Shown here: positions 17,040-25,983 of the stretch, one piece after another
Position numbering within the stretch: position 1 is the first letter of the stretch
Layout of the letters: every line of letters starts with the position of its first letter
Assembly: GCF_021729865.1 (NCBI RefSeq)
Contig: NZ_CP063400.1
Coordinates: 3,782,001-3,846,000, forward strand
DNA length: 64,000 bases
DNA from: Hydrogenophaga sp. SL48
Lineage (GTDB): Bacteria; Pseudomonadota; Gammaproteobacteria; Burkholderiales; Burkholderiaceae_C
Direction: 5' to 3'
Position numbers and translations under genes: made by a program
The notes under the pieces: generated by a model
The model's database searches: none
Told to the model about the DNA's origin: nothing
What the model saw: only the letters and a program-made list of their open reading frames with translations

Positions 17040-17071
17040 ATGGCTGGCACGGTTGATGCTGAGCTGGAGGC

Positions 17072-18079
17072 ATGGACGACCCCACACCCACACCCGCCGC
17101 CATCGAACTCATCGCGCTGACCAAACGCTACGCCCAGGGCAGCGTGGCGGTGGACAGCATCAATCTGCGCATCGCCAGCGGCAGCTACTGCTGCCTGCTC
17201 GGCCCGTCGGGCTGCGGCAAGAGCACCACGCTGCGCATGATCGCGGGCCACGAGAGCACCACCAGCGGCGACATCCTGCTGGACAACCGCAACATCACCA
17301 TCCTGCCGGCCGCCGCGCGCGGCACGGCCATGATGTTCCAGAGCTTTGCGCTGTTCCCGCACCTCACCGCGCTGGACAACGTGGCCTTCAGCCTGAAGAT
17401 GAAAGGCGTGGACAGGGCCACCCGCCAGCGGCAGGCACAGGACCTGCTGGAGCGCGTGGCCATGGGGCACCTCGCGCAGCGCAAGCCGGGCGAACTCTCG
17501 GGCGGCCAGCAGCAGCGCGTGGCGCTGGCGCGGGCCCTCATCACCCAGCCGCGCGTGCTGCTGCTCGACGAACCGCTGTCCGCGCTCGACCCCTTCCTTC
17601 GCATCCAGATGCGCGCCGAGCTGCGCCACTGGCAGCGTGAACTCGGCCTGACCTTCATCCACGTCACGCACTCGCAGGAAGAGGCGATGGCCCTGGCCGA
17701 CACGATGGTGGTGATGAACCACGGCCGCATCGAGCAGGTGGGCGCGCCGCGCGAGGTCTACAACCGGCCGGCCAGCGAATTCGTCGCGCGTTTCATGGGC
17801 GGCCACAACGTGCTCAACACCACCGGCGGCAAGCTCGCCGTGCGCAACGACCACATCCGCCTCGCACCCACCACCAGCACCGGCTGGCCTGCCACCGTGA
17901 GCGACGTGGAGTACCAGGGCACCTACGTGCTGCTGGGCCTGCAACTCGACGGCGAGGCGAGCACCGTCCCGGTCTCGGTGATGTTGCCCGAGGCCGTGTT
18001 CGTGCAGCAGCCCTACCGCCCAGGCGATCGCGTGGACCTGAGCTGGGACCCGGCCCTGGCCCACGCACTCGCCGCCTGA
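17072..18079 (+). CDS. ABC transporter ATP-binding protein, polyamine/spermidine (PotA) type
   Basis: 335 residues. It energises an importer. Walker A GPSGCGKST is at 44-52, the signature LSGGQQQRVALARAL follows, and Walker B is VLLLDEPLSALD. A TOBE-like C-terminal domain (YQGTYVLLGLQLDG) is present, as in PotA. A GGAGG ribosome site lies one base before the ATG. It is the first gene of an operon with a binding protein, two permeases, a GntR regulator and a hydantoin-racemase-like protein. The real substrate is unlikely to be deduced from the ATPase alone. Confidence 0.9.
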   Translation: MDDPTPTPAAIELIALTKRYAQGSVAVDSINLRIASGSYCCLLGPSGCGKSTTLRMIAGHESTTSGDILLDNRNITILPAAARGTAMMFQSFALFPHLTALDNVAFSLKMKGVDRATRQRQAQDLLERVAMGHLAQRKPGELSGGQQQRVALARALITQPRVLLLDEPLSALDPFLRIQMRAELRHWQRELGLTFIHVTHSQEEAMALADTMVVMNHGRIEQVGAPREVYNRPASEFVARFMGGHNVLNTTGGKLAVRNDHIRLAPTTSTGWPATVSDVEYQGTYVLLGLQLDGEASTVPVSVMLPEAVFVQQPYRPGDRVDLSWDPALAHALAA

Positions 18080-18124
18080 TCGCTCCCGCTTTCTTCCCTC
18101 TTCCCCCAACCCAGGAGTTCTCCC

Positions 18125-19414
18125 ATGTCCGACACGTTTGATTCCAAGCCCGCCGACACCACCGCCGGCCTCTCGCGCCGCAGCCTGCTGCAGGGCACCG
18201 CCGGCATGGCCGGCATCCTGGCCAGCGGCATGTCGCCGGCCATCGGCCAGGAAAAGATCACCCTGCGCTACCTGGGCACCGCAGTGAACCAGGACAAGGC
18301 CATCGGTGACAAGTTCGAAAAAGACACCGGCATCAAGATCCAGTACGTGGCCGTGACCACCGACGACGTGACCAAGCGCGCCGTCACCGCACCCAACAGC
18401 TTCGACCTGATCGACACCGAGTACTTCTCGCTCAAGAAGATCGTGCCCACCGGCAACCTCAAGGGCATCGACGTCAAGAAGATCAAGAACGCCGACAAGA
18501 TCACGCCGCTGTTCACCACCGGCACCGTGGCCGGCAAGGCCGTGGGCGACCAGGGCACCGCGCCCAAGAAGGTGATCTACCTCGAAGGCGAAAAGAGCAA
18601 GGTCTTCGCCAAGAGCCCGACGCAGTTCATGTCGCTGATCCCGACGGTCTACAACGCCGACACGCTGGGCATCCGCCCCGACCTGATCAAGCGCCCCATC
18701 AATTCGTGGGCCGAGTTGCTGAACCCCGAATTCAAGGGCAAGACCGCGATCCTGAACATCCCGTCCATCGGCATCATGGACGCGGCCATGGTCGTGGAAG
18801 CCATGGGCCTCTACAAGTACCCCGACAAGGGCAACATGACCAAGGCCGAGATCGACCTCACGATCAAGACCCTGATCGAAGCCAAGAAGGCCGGCCAGTT
18901 CCGCGCGCTGTGGAAAGACTTCAACGAGTCGGTCAACCTGATGGCCTCGGGCGAAGTGGTGATCCAGTCGATGTGGAGCCCGGCCGTGACCGCCGTGCGC
19001 ACCAAGGGCATCGCCTGCAACTTCCAGCCGCTGAAAGAGGGGTATCGCGCCTGGGCCGCCGGCTTCGGCCTGCCCGCCACGCTGAGCGGCCGCAAGCTCG
19101 ACGGTGCCTACGAGTTCATCAACTGGTTCCTCGACGGCTGGGCCGGCGCCTACCTGAACCGCCAAGGCTACTACAGCGCCGTGCTCGACACCGCCAAGTC
19201 CAAGATGGAAGCCTACGAGTGGGCCTACTGGATGGAAGGCAAACCCGCCACGCAAGACATCAAGAGCCCGAATGGCGACGTGCTGGCCAAGGCCGGCCAG
19301 GTGCGCGACGGCGGCAGCTACGAAGCGCGCATGGGCGGCATCGCTTGCTGGAACGCGGTGATGGATGAGAACGAGTACATGGTGAGGAAATGGAATGAAT
19401 TCGTCGCGGCCTGA
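18125..19414 (+). CDS. ABC transporter substrate-binding protein, PotD/PotF-like, with Tat-type signal
   Basis: 429 residues. The N-terminus carries SRRSLLQG at 17-24, a twin-arginine motif, followed by a hydrophobic stretch ending AIGQ, so Tat export to the periplasm is likely. The rest matches polyamine-type family 1 extracellular binding proteins (KFEKDTGIKIQYV, WAELLNPEFKGKTAI, EAYEWAYWMEGKPA). An AGGAG ribosome site precedes the ATG. Substrate cannot be read from the sequence; polyamine, amino acid or hydantoin-type compounds are possible. Confidence 0.87.
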   Translation: MSDTFDSKPADTTAGLSRRSLLQGTAGMAGILASGMSPAIGQEKITLRYLGTAVNQDKAIGDKFEKDTGIKIQYVAVTTDDVTKRAVTAPNSFDLIDTEYFSLKKIVPTGNLKGIDVKKIKNADKITPLFTTGTVAGKAVGDQGTAPKKVIYLEGEKSKVFAKSPTQFMSLIPTVYNADTLGIRPDLIKRPINSWAELLNPEFKGKTAILNIPSIGIMDAAMVVEAMGLYKYPDKGNMTKAEIDLTIKTLIEAKKAGQFRALWKDFNESVNLMASGEVVIQSMWSPAVTAVRTKGIACNFQPLKEGYRAWAAGFGLPATLSGRKLDGAYEFINWFLDGWAGAYLNRQGYYSAVLDTAKSKMEAYEWAYWMEGKPATQDIKSPNGDVLAKAGQVRDGGSYEARMGGIACWNAVMDENEYMVRKWNEFVAA

Positions 19415-19420
19415 AGGCGG

Positions 19421-19503
19421 CCCCCCCCCGCGCCGCCTGCGGCGTCACCCCCCGGAGGGGGGCGCCACTGGCGGCCCGGCAAAGCCGGTTCCGCGGTGGC
19501 CTG
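19421..19503 (-). repeat. Type B intergenic element, copy 4 (reverse)
   Basis: Lies inside the importer operon between the binding protein and the first permease; begins seven bases after the stop codon with a nine-base C-run. Confidence 0.9.
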
Positions 19504-19577
19504 GAGGGGGCTTCGCTGCGCTCGTCGCGGGCGCGCCCCCTTCATGTGGCTTCTGTTTCTTTTCTGATTGACCTTCC

Positions 19578-20501
19578 ATGAGCAGCACATCCACCGCCAC
19601 CGCCGGTCCTGTCGCCGACAGCCCGAACCGCACGCTGCACGCCTGGTGGCAGGCGGCGCCGTTCACGCTGGTGTTTGTGCTGTTCTTCCTCATTCCGCTG
19701 GCGCTGATCGTGATGGTCAGCTTCTGGGATTTCAACGAGTACGAGCTGCTGCCGGCGTTCACGCTGCGCAACTACTTCGCCATTTTTGAAGGCTGCTCGA
19801 CGCTCACCGAACACGGTGATTTCTGCGTCTCGCTCTCCACCTATCTGTCCACGCTGAAGTTCAGCCTGCTGGTGTGGCTGATCACCCTGGTGCTGGGTTT
19901 TGCGGTGGCGTACTTCCTCGCCTTTCACGTTCGTTCCTCGGGCATGCAGACAGCGCTCTTCATCCTGTGCACCGTGCCGTTCTGGACCTCCAACGTCATC
20001 CGCATGATCTCGTGGGTGCCGCTGCTGGGACGCAACGGTCTGGTGAACCAGTCGCTGCAAGGCATCGGGCTGATCGATCAGCCCATCGAGTGGTTGCTGT
20101 TCTCCGACTTCTCGGTGGTGCTGGCCTTCGTGCACCTCTACACCATGTTCATGATCGTGCCCATCTTCAACAGCATGATGCGCATCGACCGCAGCCTGCT
20201 CGAAGCCGCGAACGATGCGGGCGCCAGCGGCTGGCAGACGCTGTGGAACGTGATCGTGCCGCTGTGCAAGACCGGCATCATCATCGGTTCGATCTTCGTC
20301 ATCACCATCGTCATGGGCGACTTCGTGACCATCGGCGTCATGGGCGGTCAGCAGATCGCCTCAGTGGGCAAGATCATCCAGGTGCAGACCAGCTACCTGC
20401 AGTTCCCGCTCGCCGCCGCCAACGCCGTGATCCTGCTCGCGGTGGTGCTCATGATCATCTGGGGCCTCACGCGCCTCGTGGACATCAGGAAGGAACTGTG
20501 A
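19578..20501 (+). CDS. ABC transporter permease, PotB-like
   Basis: 307 residues with about six membrane segments. The cytoplasmic coupling motif EAANDAGASGWQTLWNVIVPL matches the EAA loop that contacts the ATPase. It overlaps the second permease by one base (TGATG). The 76-base gap before it contains the end of a type B repeat copy and no strong ribosome site. Confidence 0.9.
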   Translation: MSSTSTATAGPVADSPNRTLHAWWQAAPFTLVFVLFFLIPLALIVMVSFWDFNEYELLPAFTLRNYFAIFEGCSTLTEHGDFCVSLSTYLSTLKFSLLVWLITLVLGFAVAYFLAFHVRSSGMQTALFILCTVPFWTSNVIRMISWVPLLGRNGLVNQSLQGIGLIDQPIEWLLFSDFSVVLAFVHLYTMFMIVPIFNSMMRIDRSLLEAANDAGASGWQTLWNVIVPLCKTGIIIGSIFVITIVMGDFVTIGVMGGQQIASVGKIIQVQTSYLQFPLAAANAVILLAVVLMIIWGLTRLVDIRKEL

Positions 20502-21487
20502 TGAGCACACACCCCGTAGAGAGCCAGGGTTCCAGACCGGAAACACCGCGGAACCGGCTTCGCCGGGCCGCTGGTGTTGCCCCCCTGGGGGGGAAGGCGG
20601 CGCAGCCGCTTTCGGGGGGGACTCCTGGATTTTGGTCCCTGGCCGCCGTCTTCGCGCTCTTCGTGCTGTTCATGTACGGCCCGATGTTCGTCATCTTCGT
20701 GCTGAGCTTCCAGGGTCCCGAGGGTGGCCTCACCTTCCCGATGCGGGGAGCTTCGCTGCACTGGTTCCGCCAGCTGGCCGAGGGCTTGGGCACGGTGGAC
20801 ATCGGCGCGGCCTTCCTGCGCTCGCTCATGCTCGGTGGCGTGGTGATGCTGTTCACCGTGTTGCTCTCGGTGCTGGCGGGTCTGGCGTTCCGCAAGAAGC
20901 TCAGCGGCGGCAACGCGCTGTTCTACGTCACCGTGGCCAGCCTGATCATGCCGTCCATCATCGTGTCGCTGGGCATCGGCCTGCAGTTCCGCCTGCTGGA
21001 TGGCGGCCTCAAGTGGCTGCTGGAAGCGGTGGGCGCGACCACGACGCTGGAGGAATACGGCACCGCGCTGGGCCTGTTCACCTCGGCCCTGGGCGCGCAC
21101 CTCACCTGGACCCTGCCCTTTGGCCTGCTGATCATGTTCGCCGTGTTCAACCGCTTCAACCCGGCGTATGAGGAAGCCGCACGCGACCTGGGCGCCACGC
21201 CCTGGCAGACCTTCCGCCACGTGGTGCTGCCACTCATCGGGCCTTCGGTGGTGGGCATCGGCATGTTCGGCTTCACGCTCAGCTGGGACGAAATCGCCCG
21301 CACCTCGCAGGCCATCGGCGACGTCAACACGCTGCCGCTGGAGCTGCAAGGCCTCACCTCGACCGTCACCACGCCGGCCATCTACGCGCTCGGCACGGTG
21401 ACCACCGTGGTGTCGTTCGCGGTGATCGGCGTCACGGTCGGTCTGGCCATGCTTTTGGGTCGGCAGAAAAAAGGACGCGTCGGATGA
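20501..21487 (+). CDS. ABC transporter permease, PotC-like, with a repeat-encoded N-terminus
   Basis: 328 residues. From about residue 45 it is a normal permease: FWSLAAVFALFVLFMYGPMFVIFVLSF as the first membrane segment, and the EAA loop EEAARDLGATPWQTFRHVVLPL. Residues ~8-43 are instead encoded by a type B intergenic element and look foreign (PRNRLRRAAGVAPLGGKAAQPL). No other plausible start remains after the element without losing most of the first membrane segment, so the ATG overlapping the upstream stop is kept. It overlaps the GntR gene by four bases. Confidence 0.85.
   Translation: MSTHPVESQGSRPETPRNRLRRAAGVAPLGGKAAQPLSGGTPGFWSLAAVFALFVLFMYGPMFVIFVLSFQGPEGGLTFPMRGASLHWFRQLAEGLGTVDIGAAFLRSLMLGGVVMLFTVLLSVLAGLAFRKKLSGGNALFYVTVASLIMPSIIVSLGIGLQFRLLDGGLKWLLEAVGATTTLEEYGTALGLFTSALGAHLTWTLPFGLLIMFAVFNRFNPAYEEAARDLGATPWQTFRHVVLPLIGPSVVGIGMFGFTLSWDEIARTSQAIGDVNTLPLELQGLTSTVTTPAIYALGTVTTVVSFAVIGVTVGLAMLLGRQKKGRVG
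20542..20620 (+). repeat. Type B intergenic element, copy 5, within a reading frame
   Basis: The forward element (CGGAACCGGCTTCGCCGGGCC, C/G hairpin, GGCGGCGCAGCCGC, G-run) lies entirely within the PotC-like permease coding region. The third module is altered and the GAC before it is lost. Confidence 0.85.
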
Positions 21488-22209
21488 ACGCCACCCGCGT
21501 CCGCAAGCCCGCCGACGAGGGTCCGGGTCCGCTGACGGACAACGACATCTACGAGCGCATGGTCTCGGCCATTCTCGACCACCAGCTCCCGCCCGGCACC
21601 AAGCTGGTCGAAGACCGGCTGGCCGAGGCGTTTGGTGTCTCGCGCACGCGCATTCGGCCGGTGCTGGTGCGGCTGGCGAACGAACAGGTGGTCACGCTGA
21701 CGCCCAACCGGGGCGCGTCCATCGCCCAGCCCACCGAGCAGGAAGCGCGCGAGGTGTTCGAGGTGCGGCGCCTGATCGAGCCGACCCTGGTCGAGCGCTT
21801 CGTGGCGGTGGCCACGGCCGCCCACCTCCAGACCCTCACCCGCTGCATCCGCGACGAAGAGGCCGCGCGCGCCGCCGGCGACATGCGCCGCGCGATCCGC
21901 CTCTCGGGCGACTTCCACCTGCACATCGCCGACCACGCCGGGCACGGCACGCTGGGCCGCATCCTGCGCGAGCTGGTCTCGCGCACCTCGCTGATCCTCA
22001 TGACCTACAGCGCGCCGCACAGCCAGGCGCGCGACGACGCCACCGCCTGCGGCTGCCAGGAGCACCGCGCCCTGCTCGCCGCGCTCAAGCTGCGCGATGC
22101 GCGCGAGGCGGCGCGCCTGATGCGCGAGCACCTGGAGCGGCTGGAGTCGCAGCTGAGTTTTTCACCCACGCCCGATGCAGCGCCTGACCTGCTGCAGCTG
22201 TTCGGTTGA
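21484..22209 (+). CDS. GntR-family transcriptional regulator, FCD (FadR/VanR) type
   Basis: 241 residues. The N-terminal winged helix (NDIYERMVSAILDHQLPPGTKLVEDRLAEAFGVSRTRIRPVLVRLA, with the PNRGASIAQP wing) is followed by an all-helical FCD ligand domain (EVFEVRRLIEP, FHLHIADHAGH, CQEHRALLAALKLRD). It is co-transcribed with the importer and the racemase-like gene, and its likely operator is the 33-bp palindrome at 17007. The effector is probably the transported compound or a metabolite of it. Confidence 0.92.
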   Translation: MNATRVRKPADEGPGPLTDNDIYERMVSAILDHQLPPGTKLVEDRLAEAFGVSRTRIRPVLVRLANEQVVTLTPNRGASIAQPTEQEAREVFEVRRLIEPTLVERFVAVATAAHLQTLTRCIRDEEAARAAGDMRRAIRLSGDFHLHIADHAGHGTLGRILRELVSRTSLILMTYSAPHSQARDDATACGCQEHRALLAALKLRDAREAARLMREHLERLESQLSFSPTPDAAPDLLQLFG

Positions 22210-22211
22210 GC

Positions 22212-22958
22212 ATGAAGCGCTTGCTGGTCATCAACCCCAACACCTCGGAGCGCGTGAGCGCGCTGCTGCAGACCCACGTGCAGGCTGCCGCCGGGCTGCA
22301 CGTGGCGGTGCGCACCGTCACCGCGCGCTTCGGCGCGCCCTACATCGCCGACGAAGCGAGCTACGCCGTGGCCGGCCACGCCGCGCTCGACGCCTGGGCC
22401 GCCGCGCTGGCCGGCCCCGACCCCGCGCCCGACGCGGTGCTGATCGGCTGCTTCGGCGACCCCGGCCTGATGGCGCTGCGCGAGTCCAGCCCGGCGCCGG
22501 TCACCGGCCTGGCCGAGGCCGCCTTCATCGAGGCCGCGCGCCACGGCCGCTACGCCATCGTCACCGGCGGCGAGCGCTGGGGCCCGATGCTGCAGCGCCT
22601 GGCGCAGGCGCTCGGCCAGGCGCAGCAGCTCGCCGGCATCCACACCGTGGTGCCCACCGGCGCCCAGCTCGCCGCCGACCCAGCCGCCGCCCACCGCCTG
22701 CTCGCGCAGGCCTGCCGCGACGCCGCACACCAGCTCGGCGTGCAGGCCGTGATCCTCGGCGGCGCGGGCCTGGCCGGCATGGCCGCCGCCATCCAGGGCG
22801 ATGTGCCCGTGCCGGTGATCGACAGCGTCACCGCCGGAACTCATTGGGCGCTGCGCACGCCGCCGCTGCCACCGGCGCGCAGCACCCCGGGCTTCGACAT
22901 TGCCTGGCAAGGTTTGTCGACTGAGATGACCGCACTGGCGCCGACCTCGGCAACCTGA
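22212..22958 (+). CDS. Aspartate/glutamate/hydantoin racemase superfamily protein
   Basis: 248 residues. The N-terminus MKRLLVINPNTSE and IGCFGDPGL with Cys80 match hydantoin racemase-type enzymes. In that family a second catalytic cysteine follows in an LGCAG motif; here the same place reads VILGGAGLAGM, so the second cysteine is absent. The protein may therefore catalyse a one-base reaction or act differently. The ATG at 22212 begins three bases after the GntR stop; a TTG at 22206 is less likely. The position after GntR in the importer operon suggests it acts on the imported compound. Confidence 0.85.
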   Translation: MKRLLVINPNTSERVSALLQTHVQAAAGLHVAVRTVTARFGAPYIADEASYAVAGHAALDAWAAALAGPDPAPDAVLIGCFGDPGLMALRESSPAPVTGLAEAAFIEAARHGRYAIVTGGERWGPMLQRLAQALGQAQQLAGIHTVVPTGAQLAADPAAAHRLLAQACRDAAHQLGVQAVILGGAGLAGMAAAIQGDVPVPVIDSVTAGTHWALRTPPLPPARSTPGFDIAWQGLSTEMTALAPTSAT

Positions 22959-23012
22959 TCCGGCACCGTGAAGGCGACAGCCGGGATGCTTGGGCTGTCG
23001 CACAATGTCCGG

Positions 23013-24701
23013 ATGGTCCGACTCACCCAACTGCTCCACCCCGCCCGCACGCCCGCCGCCGTGCGCCCCGCCGCCACCGTGCTGCTGCTGCGCGACAGCG
23101 CCGACGGCGTCGAAGTGCTCATGACCCGCCGCTCCATGACGGCGAGCTTCGCGCCAGGTGCCTATGTGTTCCCGGGCGGCGGTATCGACGCCGCCGACGC
23201 GCTGGCCCACGGCCAGTCCACCCGCCGCGTCACGCAGAGCGACCTGCACCTGACGCAGGCCATCGCCGCCATCCGCGAGAGCTTCGAAGAGCTGGGCATC
23301 CTGCTGGCGCGCCGCGCCGACGGCACCCACCTGGGCACCACCGACATCGCCTCGCTCGACCGCCAGACCCCGTTCAACGCACAGTGCACCGCTCAGGGCC
23401 TGACGCTGTCCGGAGCCGAGGTCTTCGTGCTCGCGCACTGGATCACCGACCGCGACCTGCCGCGCCGTTTCGACGTGCCCTTTCTGGTGGCGCGCATGCC
23501 CGAGGGCCAGGAGCCGGTGGCCGACGAATCCGAGCAGTTCGAACCGGTCTGGGTGCGCCCGGCCGACGCGCTGGCGCGCCACGCGGCGGGCGATTTCTTC
23601 ATCATCTTCCCGACCATCCGCACGCTGGAGCGGCTGCAAGCGTTTGCCACCGTGTATGCGTTGTTACAGGCCTGTGCGGTCAATGATGAACCCCTGTTCA
23701 CCAGCTGCCCGCGTGCCGGGCTGCTGAACGGCCACGAATCGCGCCACATGGAGCACGAGCCGCCCTTCGGTGAACTCGCCCTGGTCTGCCCGGGGGGCCA
23801 GATCGTTCACGAGCTGGCCTGGCAGACCGAACGGCCGGTGCCGCTGCTGAAGAACGTGATGCGCCTGACCGCGCCCAACCCCGGCTTCATGACCGGCCCG
23901 GGCACCAACAGCTACCTGGTGGGCGACCCGGTGAGCGGTCACATCGCCATCGACCCCGGCCCGGACGATCCGGGACACATCGAGCGGCTGTGGCGCGCCG
24001 CGGGCGGCGACATCCGTTGCATTGTCTGCACCCATTCGCACCCCGACCACTCGCCCGGCGCAGCGCGGCTGCAGGCCCTGTGCACCCACAAACCGCCCAT
24101 CCTCGGCCTGCCCAGCGCGCCCACTTCGCGCGAGAACAGCCGCTTCACGCCCGAGCGTGCGCTGGCCGACGGTGAACGCCTGGTGCTGCAAGGCGCAGAT
24201 GGAATCACACACACCCTGCAGGTGGTGCACACCCCCGGCCACGCGGCCAACCACCTGTGCCTGCTGCTCGAAGAAGACGGCCTGCTGTTCAGTGGCGACC
24301 ACATCCTCAACGGCAGCACCACGGTGATCGACCCGCCCGACGGCCACATGGGCGACTACCTCGATTCGCTCGACAAGCTCGACCGCCTGTGCGCGCAGCA
24401 CGGCGTGGACTTCATCCTGCCGGCCCACGGCTACGTGCTGGGCGACCTGCAACGCACACCGGACAACCCGAGCGCCCCCGAACACGGCGGTGCCCGCGGG
24501 GCCATCGCCCACCTGAAGGCCCACCGCCTGGCGCGCGAGGCCAAGGTGGCGCGCGCCATGCAGGCGCGGCCCGAGGGCACGGTGGACGACTGGGTGAAGC
24601 TCGCCTATGACGACGTGCCCGAGCGCCTGTGGCCTGTGGCCAAACGCTCGATGCAGGCACACGTCGAGCGCATCCAGAGCCTGGGCGGCTTCAACCTCTG
24701 A
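23013..24701 (+). CDS. NUDIX hydrolase fused to a metallo-beta-lactamase-fold hydrolase
   Basis: 562 residues. The first ~230 residues are NUDIX-like: VLMTRRSMTASFAPGAYVFPGGG, then REx2EExGI as AIRESFEELGI. An insertion separates the glycine-rich part from the REx2EE part, as in the NUDT19-like group. From about 265 the MBL fold has THSHPDH, GHAANHLCLL and LFSGDHIL, then a C-terminal helical tail (LAREAKVARAMQARP) as in LACTB2-like proteins. The chosen ATG gives MVRLTQLLHPART; a GTG at 22968 would add 15 residues. Separate single-domain versions are common, so the fusion is notable. No substrate can be assigned. Confidence 0.85.
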   Translation: MVRLTQLLHPARTPAAVRPAATVLLLRDSADGVEVLMTRRSMTASFAPGAYVFPGGGIDAADALAHGQSTRRVTQSDLHLTQAIAAIRESFEELGILLARRADGTHLGTTDIASLDRQTPFNAQCTAQGLTLSGAEVFVLAHWITDRDLPRRFDVPFLVARMPEGQEPVADESEQFEPVWVRPADALARHAAGDFFIIFPTIRTLERLQAFATVYALLQACAVNDEPLFTSCPRAGLLNGHESRHMEHEPPFGELALVCPGGQIVHELAWQTERPVPLLKNVMRLTAPNPGFMTGPGTNSYLVGDPVSGHIAIDPGPDDPGHIERLWRAAGGDIRCIVCTHSHPDHSPGAARLQALCTHKPPILGLPSAPTSRENSRFTPERALADGERLVLQGADGITHTLQVVHTPGHAANHLCLLLEEDGLLFSGDHILNGSTTVIDPPDGHMGDYLDSLDKLDRLCAQHGVDFILPAHGYVLGDLQRTPDNPSAPEHGGARGAIAHLKAHRLAREAKVARAMQARPEGTVDDWVKLAYDDVPERLWPVAKRSMQAHVERIQSLGGFNL

Positions 24702-24719
24702 ATGCCCACGGCAGGACGC

Positions 24720-25520
24720 ATGCGCTTCGCACTGGTCTCCGACATCCACGGCAACCTGTCCGCGCTGCAGGCCGTCGCGCGCGACATCGCCCACCGCGGC
24801 ATTCAGCAGGTCGTCAACCTGGGGGACACGCTGAGCGGCCCCTTGATGCCACTGGACACCGCGCAATGGCTGCGCCAGCAAGCCTGGTTGCACGTGGCCG
24901 GCAACCACGAACGCCAGGTGCTGAGCTGGCCGCTGGAGCGGCAAATCGCGTCCGACGCGTTCACCATCGGTCAACTCGACGGCCCGTCCAGGGACTGGCT
25001 TCAGAGCCACACCAACCCCTGCGACCCACGCCTGCACCGCGGCGAGATGTGGCCCGAGCGCCTGGGCGCCGACGTGGCCCTGTGCCACGGAAGCCCGCGC
25101 AGCGACATCGAGTACCTGCTGGAGACGCCGGTGGGCGAGACCGCGCGGCTGGCCACCGCGGCGGAAATCGACGAACGCCTGGATGGGCGCCTTCCCCCGC
25201 ACATCCGCCTGCTGGCCTGCGGACACTCCCATGTCCCACGGTCCGTGCGCACCACCAGCGGCCTGCTGATCGTCAACCCGGGCAGCGTGGGCCAGCCCGC
25301 CTACGACGACGACCACCCCTACCCGCACTCAAGTTACCACCGCATCGAAACCGGCAGCCCCGATGCCCGCTACGCCGTGGTGGAACAACGGGGCGGCCGG
25401 TGGGCCTGCGAGCTGGTCAGCGTGGCCTACGACTTTGAACCCATGGCTTCGCTGGCCGATCAGCGCGGCCGTCCCGACTGGTCCCACGCCCTGCGCACGG
25501 GTTACATGCCCAGACCCTGA
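24720..25520 (+). CDS. Calcineurin-like metallophosphoesterase
   Basis: 266 residues from the ATG giving MRFALVSDIHGNLSAL, preceded by AGGA; an ATG at 24702 right after the previous stop adds six residues. All binuclear metal-site motifs are visible: SDIHGN, LGDT, GNHERQ and GHSHVPR. The single-domain YfcE-like architecture suggests a phosphodiesterase on a small substrate. It is in tandem with the NUDIX-MBL gene, possibly a nucleotide-cleanup pair, but this is inference. Confidence 0.88.
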   Translation: MRFALVSDIHGNLSALQAVARDIAHRGIQQVVNLGDTLSGPLMPLDTAQWLRQQAWLHVAGNHERQVLSWPLERQIASDAFTIGQLDGPSRDWLQSHTNPCDPRLHRGEMWPERLGADVALCHGSPRSDIEYLLETPVGETARLATAAEIDERLDGRLPPHIRLLACGHSHVPRSVRTTSGLLIVNPGSVGQPAYDDDHPYPHSSYHRIETGSPDARYAVVEQRGGRWACELVSVAYDFEPMASLADQRGRPDWSHALRTGYMPRP

Positions 25521-25546
25521 GTCAAACCGTTCAACGACGACGCCCC

Positions 25547-25957
25547 ATGCAAAACACCAGTTGGTACTCGCGCTTCGCCAAGGCCGCCTCGCATTTCTGC
25601 GGACGGCCGCGTGTGTTCACGTTGGCGGTGGCGGTGATCGCCGTGTGGCTGGTGACCGGGCCGCTGTTTCACTTCAGCGACACCTGGCAGCTCGTCATCA
25701 ACACAGGCACCACCATCGTCACCTTCCTGATGGTGTTCCTGATCCAGAACACGCAAAACCGCGACACCGAAGCCATTCAGGTGAAGCTGGACGAACTCAT
25801 CCGCGCCACCAAAGGCGCGCACAACGCCCTGCTGGACCTGGAAGAACTTGAAGAAGACAACCTGGACGCGTTCCGCGCCAGGTACCAGGCCCTGGCCGCG
25901 GCCGCCCGCGCCCAGCTGGATCAGGGATTCAAGGACACCGACACGCCGGACGCGTGA
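25547..25957 (+). CDS. Low-affinity iron permease-like membrane protein
   Basis: 136 residues. Two membrane segments (about 24-43 and 50-68) are followed by a soluble helix with VKLDELIRATKGAHNALLDLEELEEDNLDA. This is the pattern of the bacterial proteins assigned to the low-affinity iron permease family. Transport has not been shown for most members, so the name is by family only. Confidence 0.75.
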   Translation: MQNTSWYSRFAKAASHFCGRPRVFTLAVAVIAVWLVTGPLFHFSDTWQLVINTGTTIVTFLMVFLIQNTQNRDTEAIQVKLDELIRATKGAHNALLDLEELEEDNLDAFRARYQALAAAARAQLDQGFKDTDTPDA

Positions 25958-25983
25958 GGGAAGGAAGGCAGCGGCGGGCGGTT

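Noticed and set aside
16787..19255. An 822-codon open frame on the minus strand opposite the ABC importer genes
   Set aside because: It mirrors dapF and the importer genes, has no domain and has a Gly/His/Arg-rich composition typical of high-GC shadow frames.
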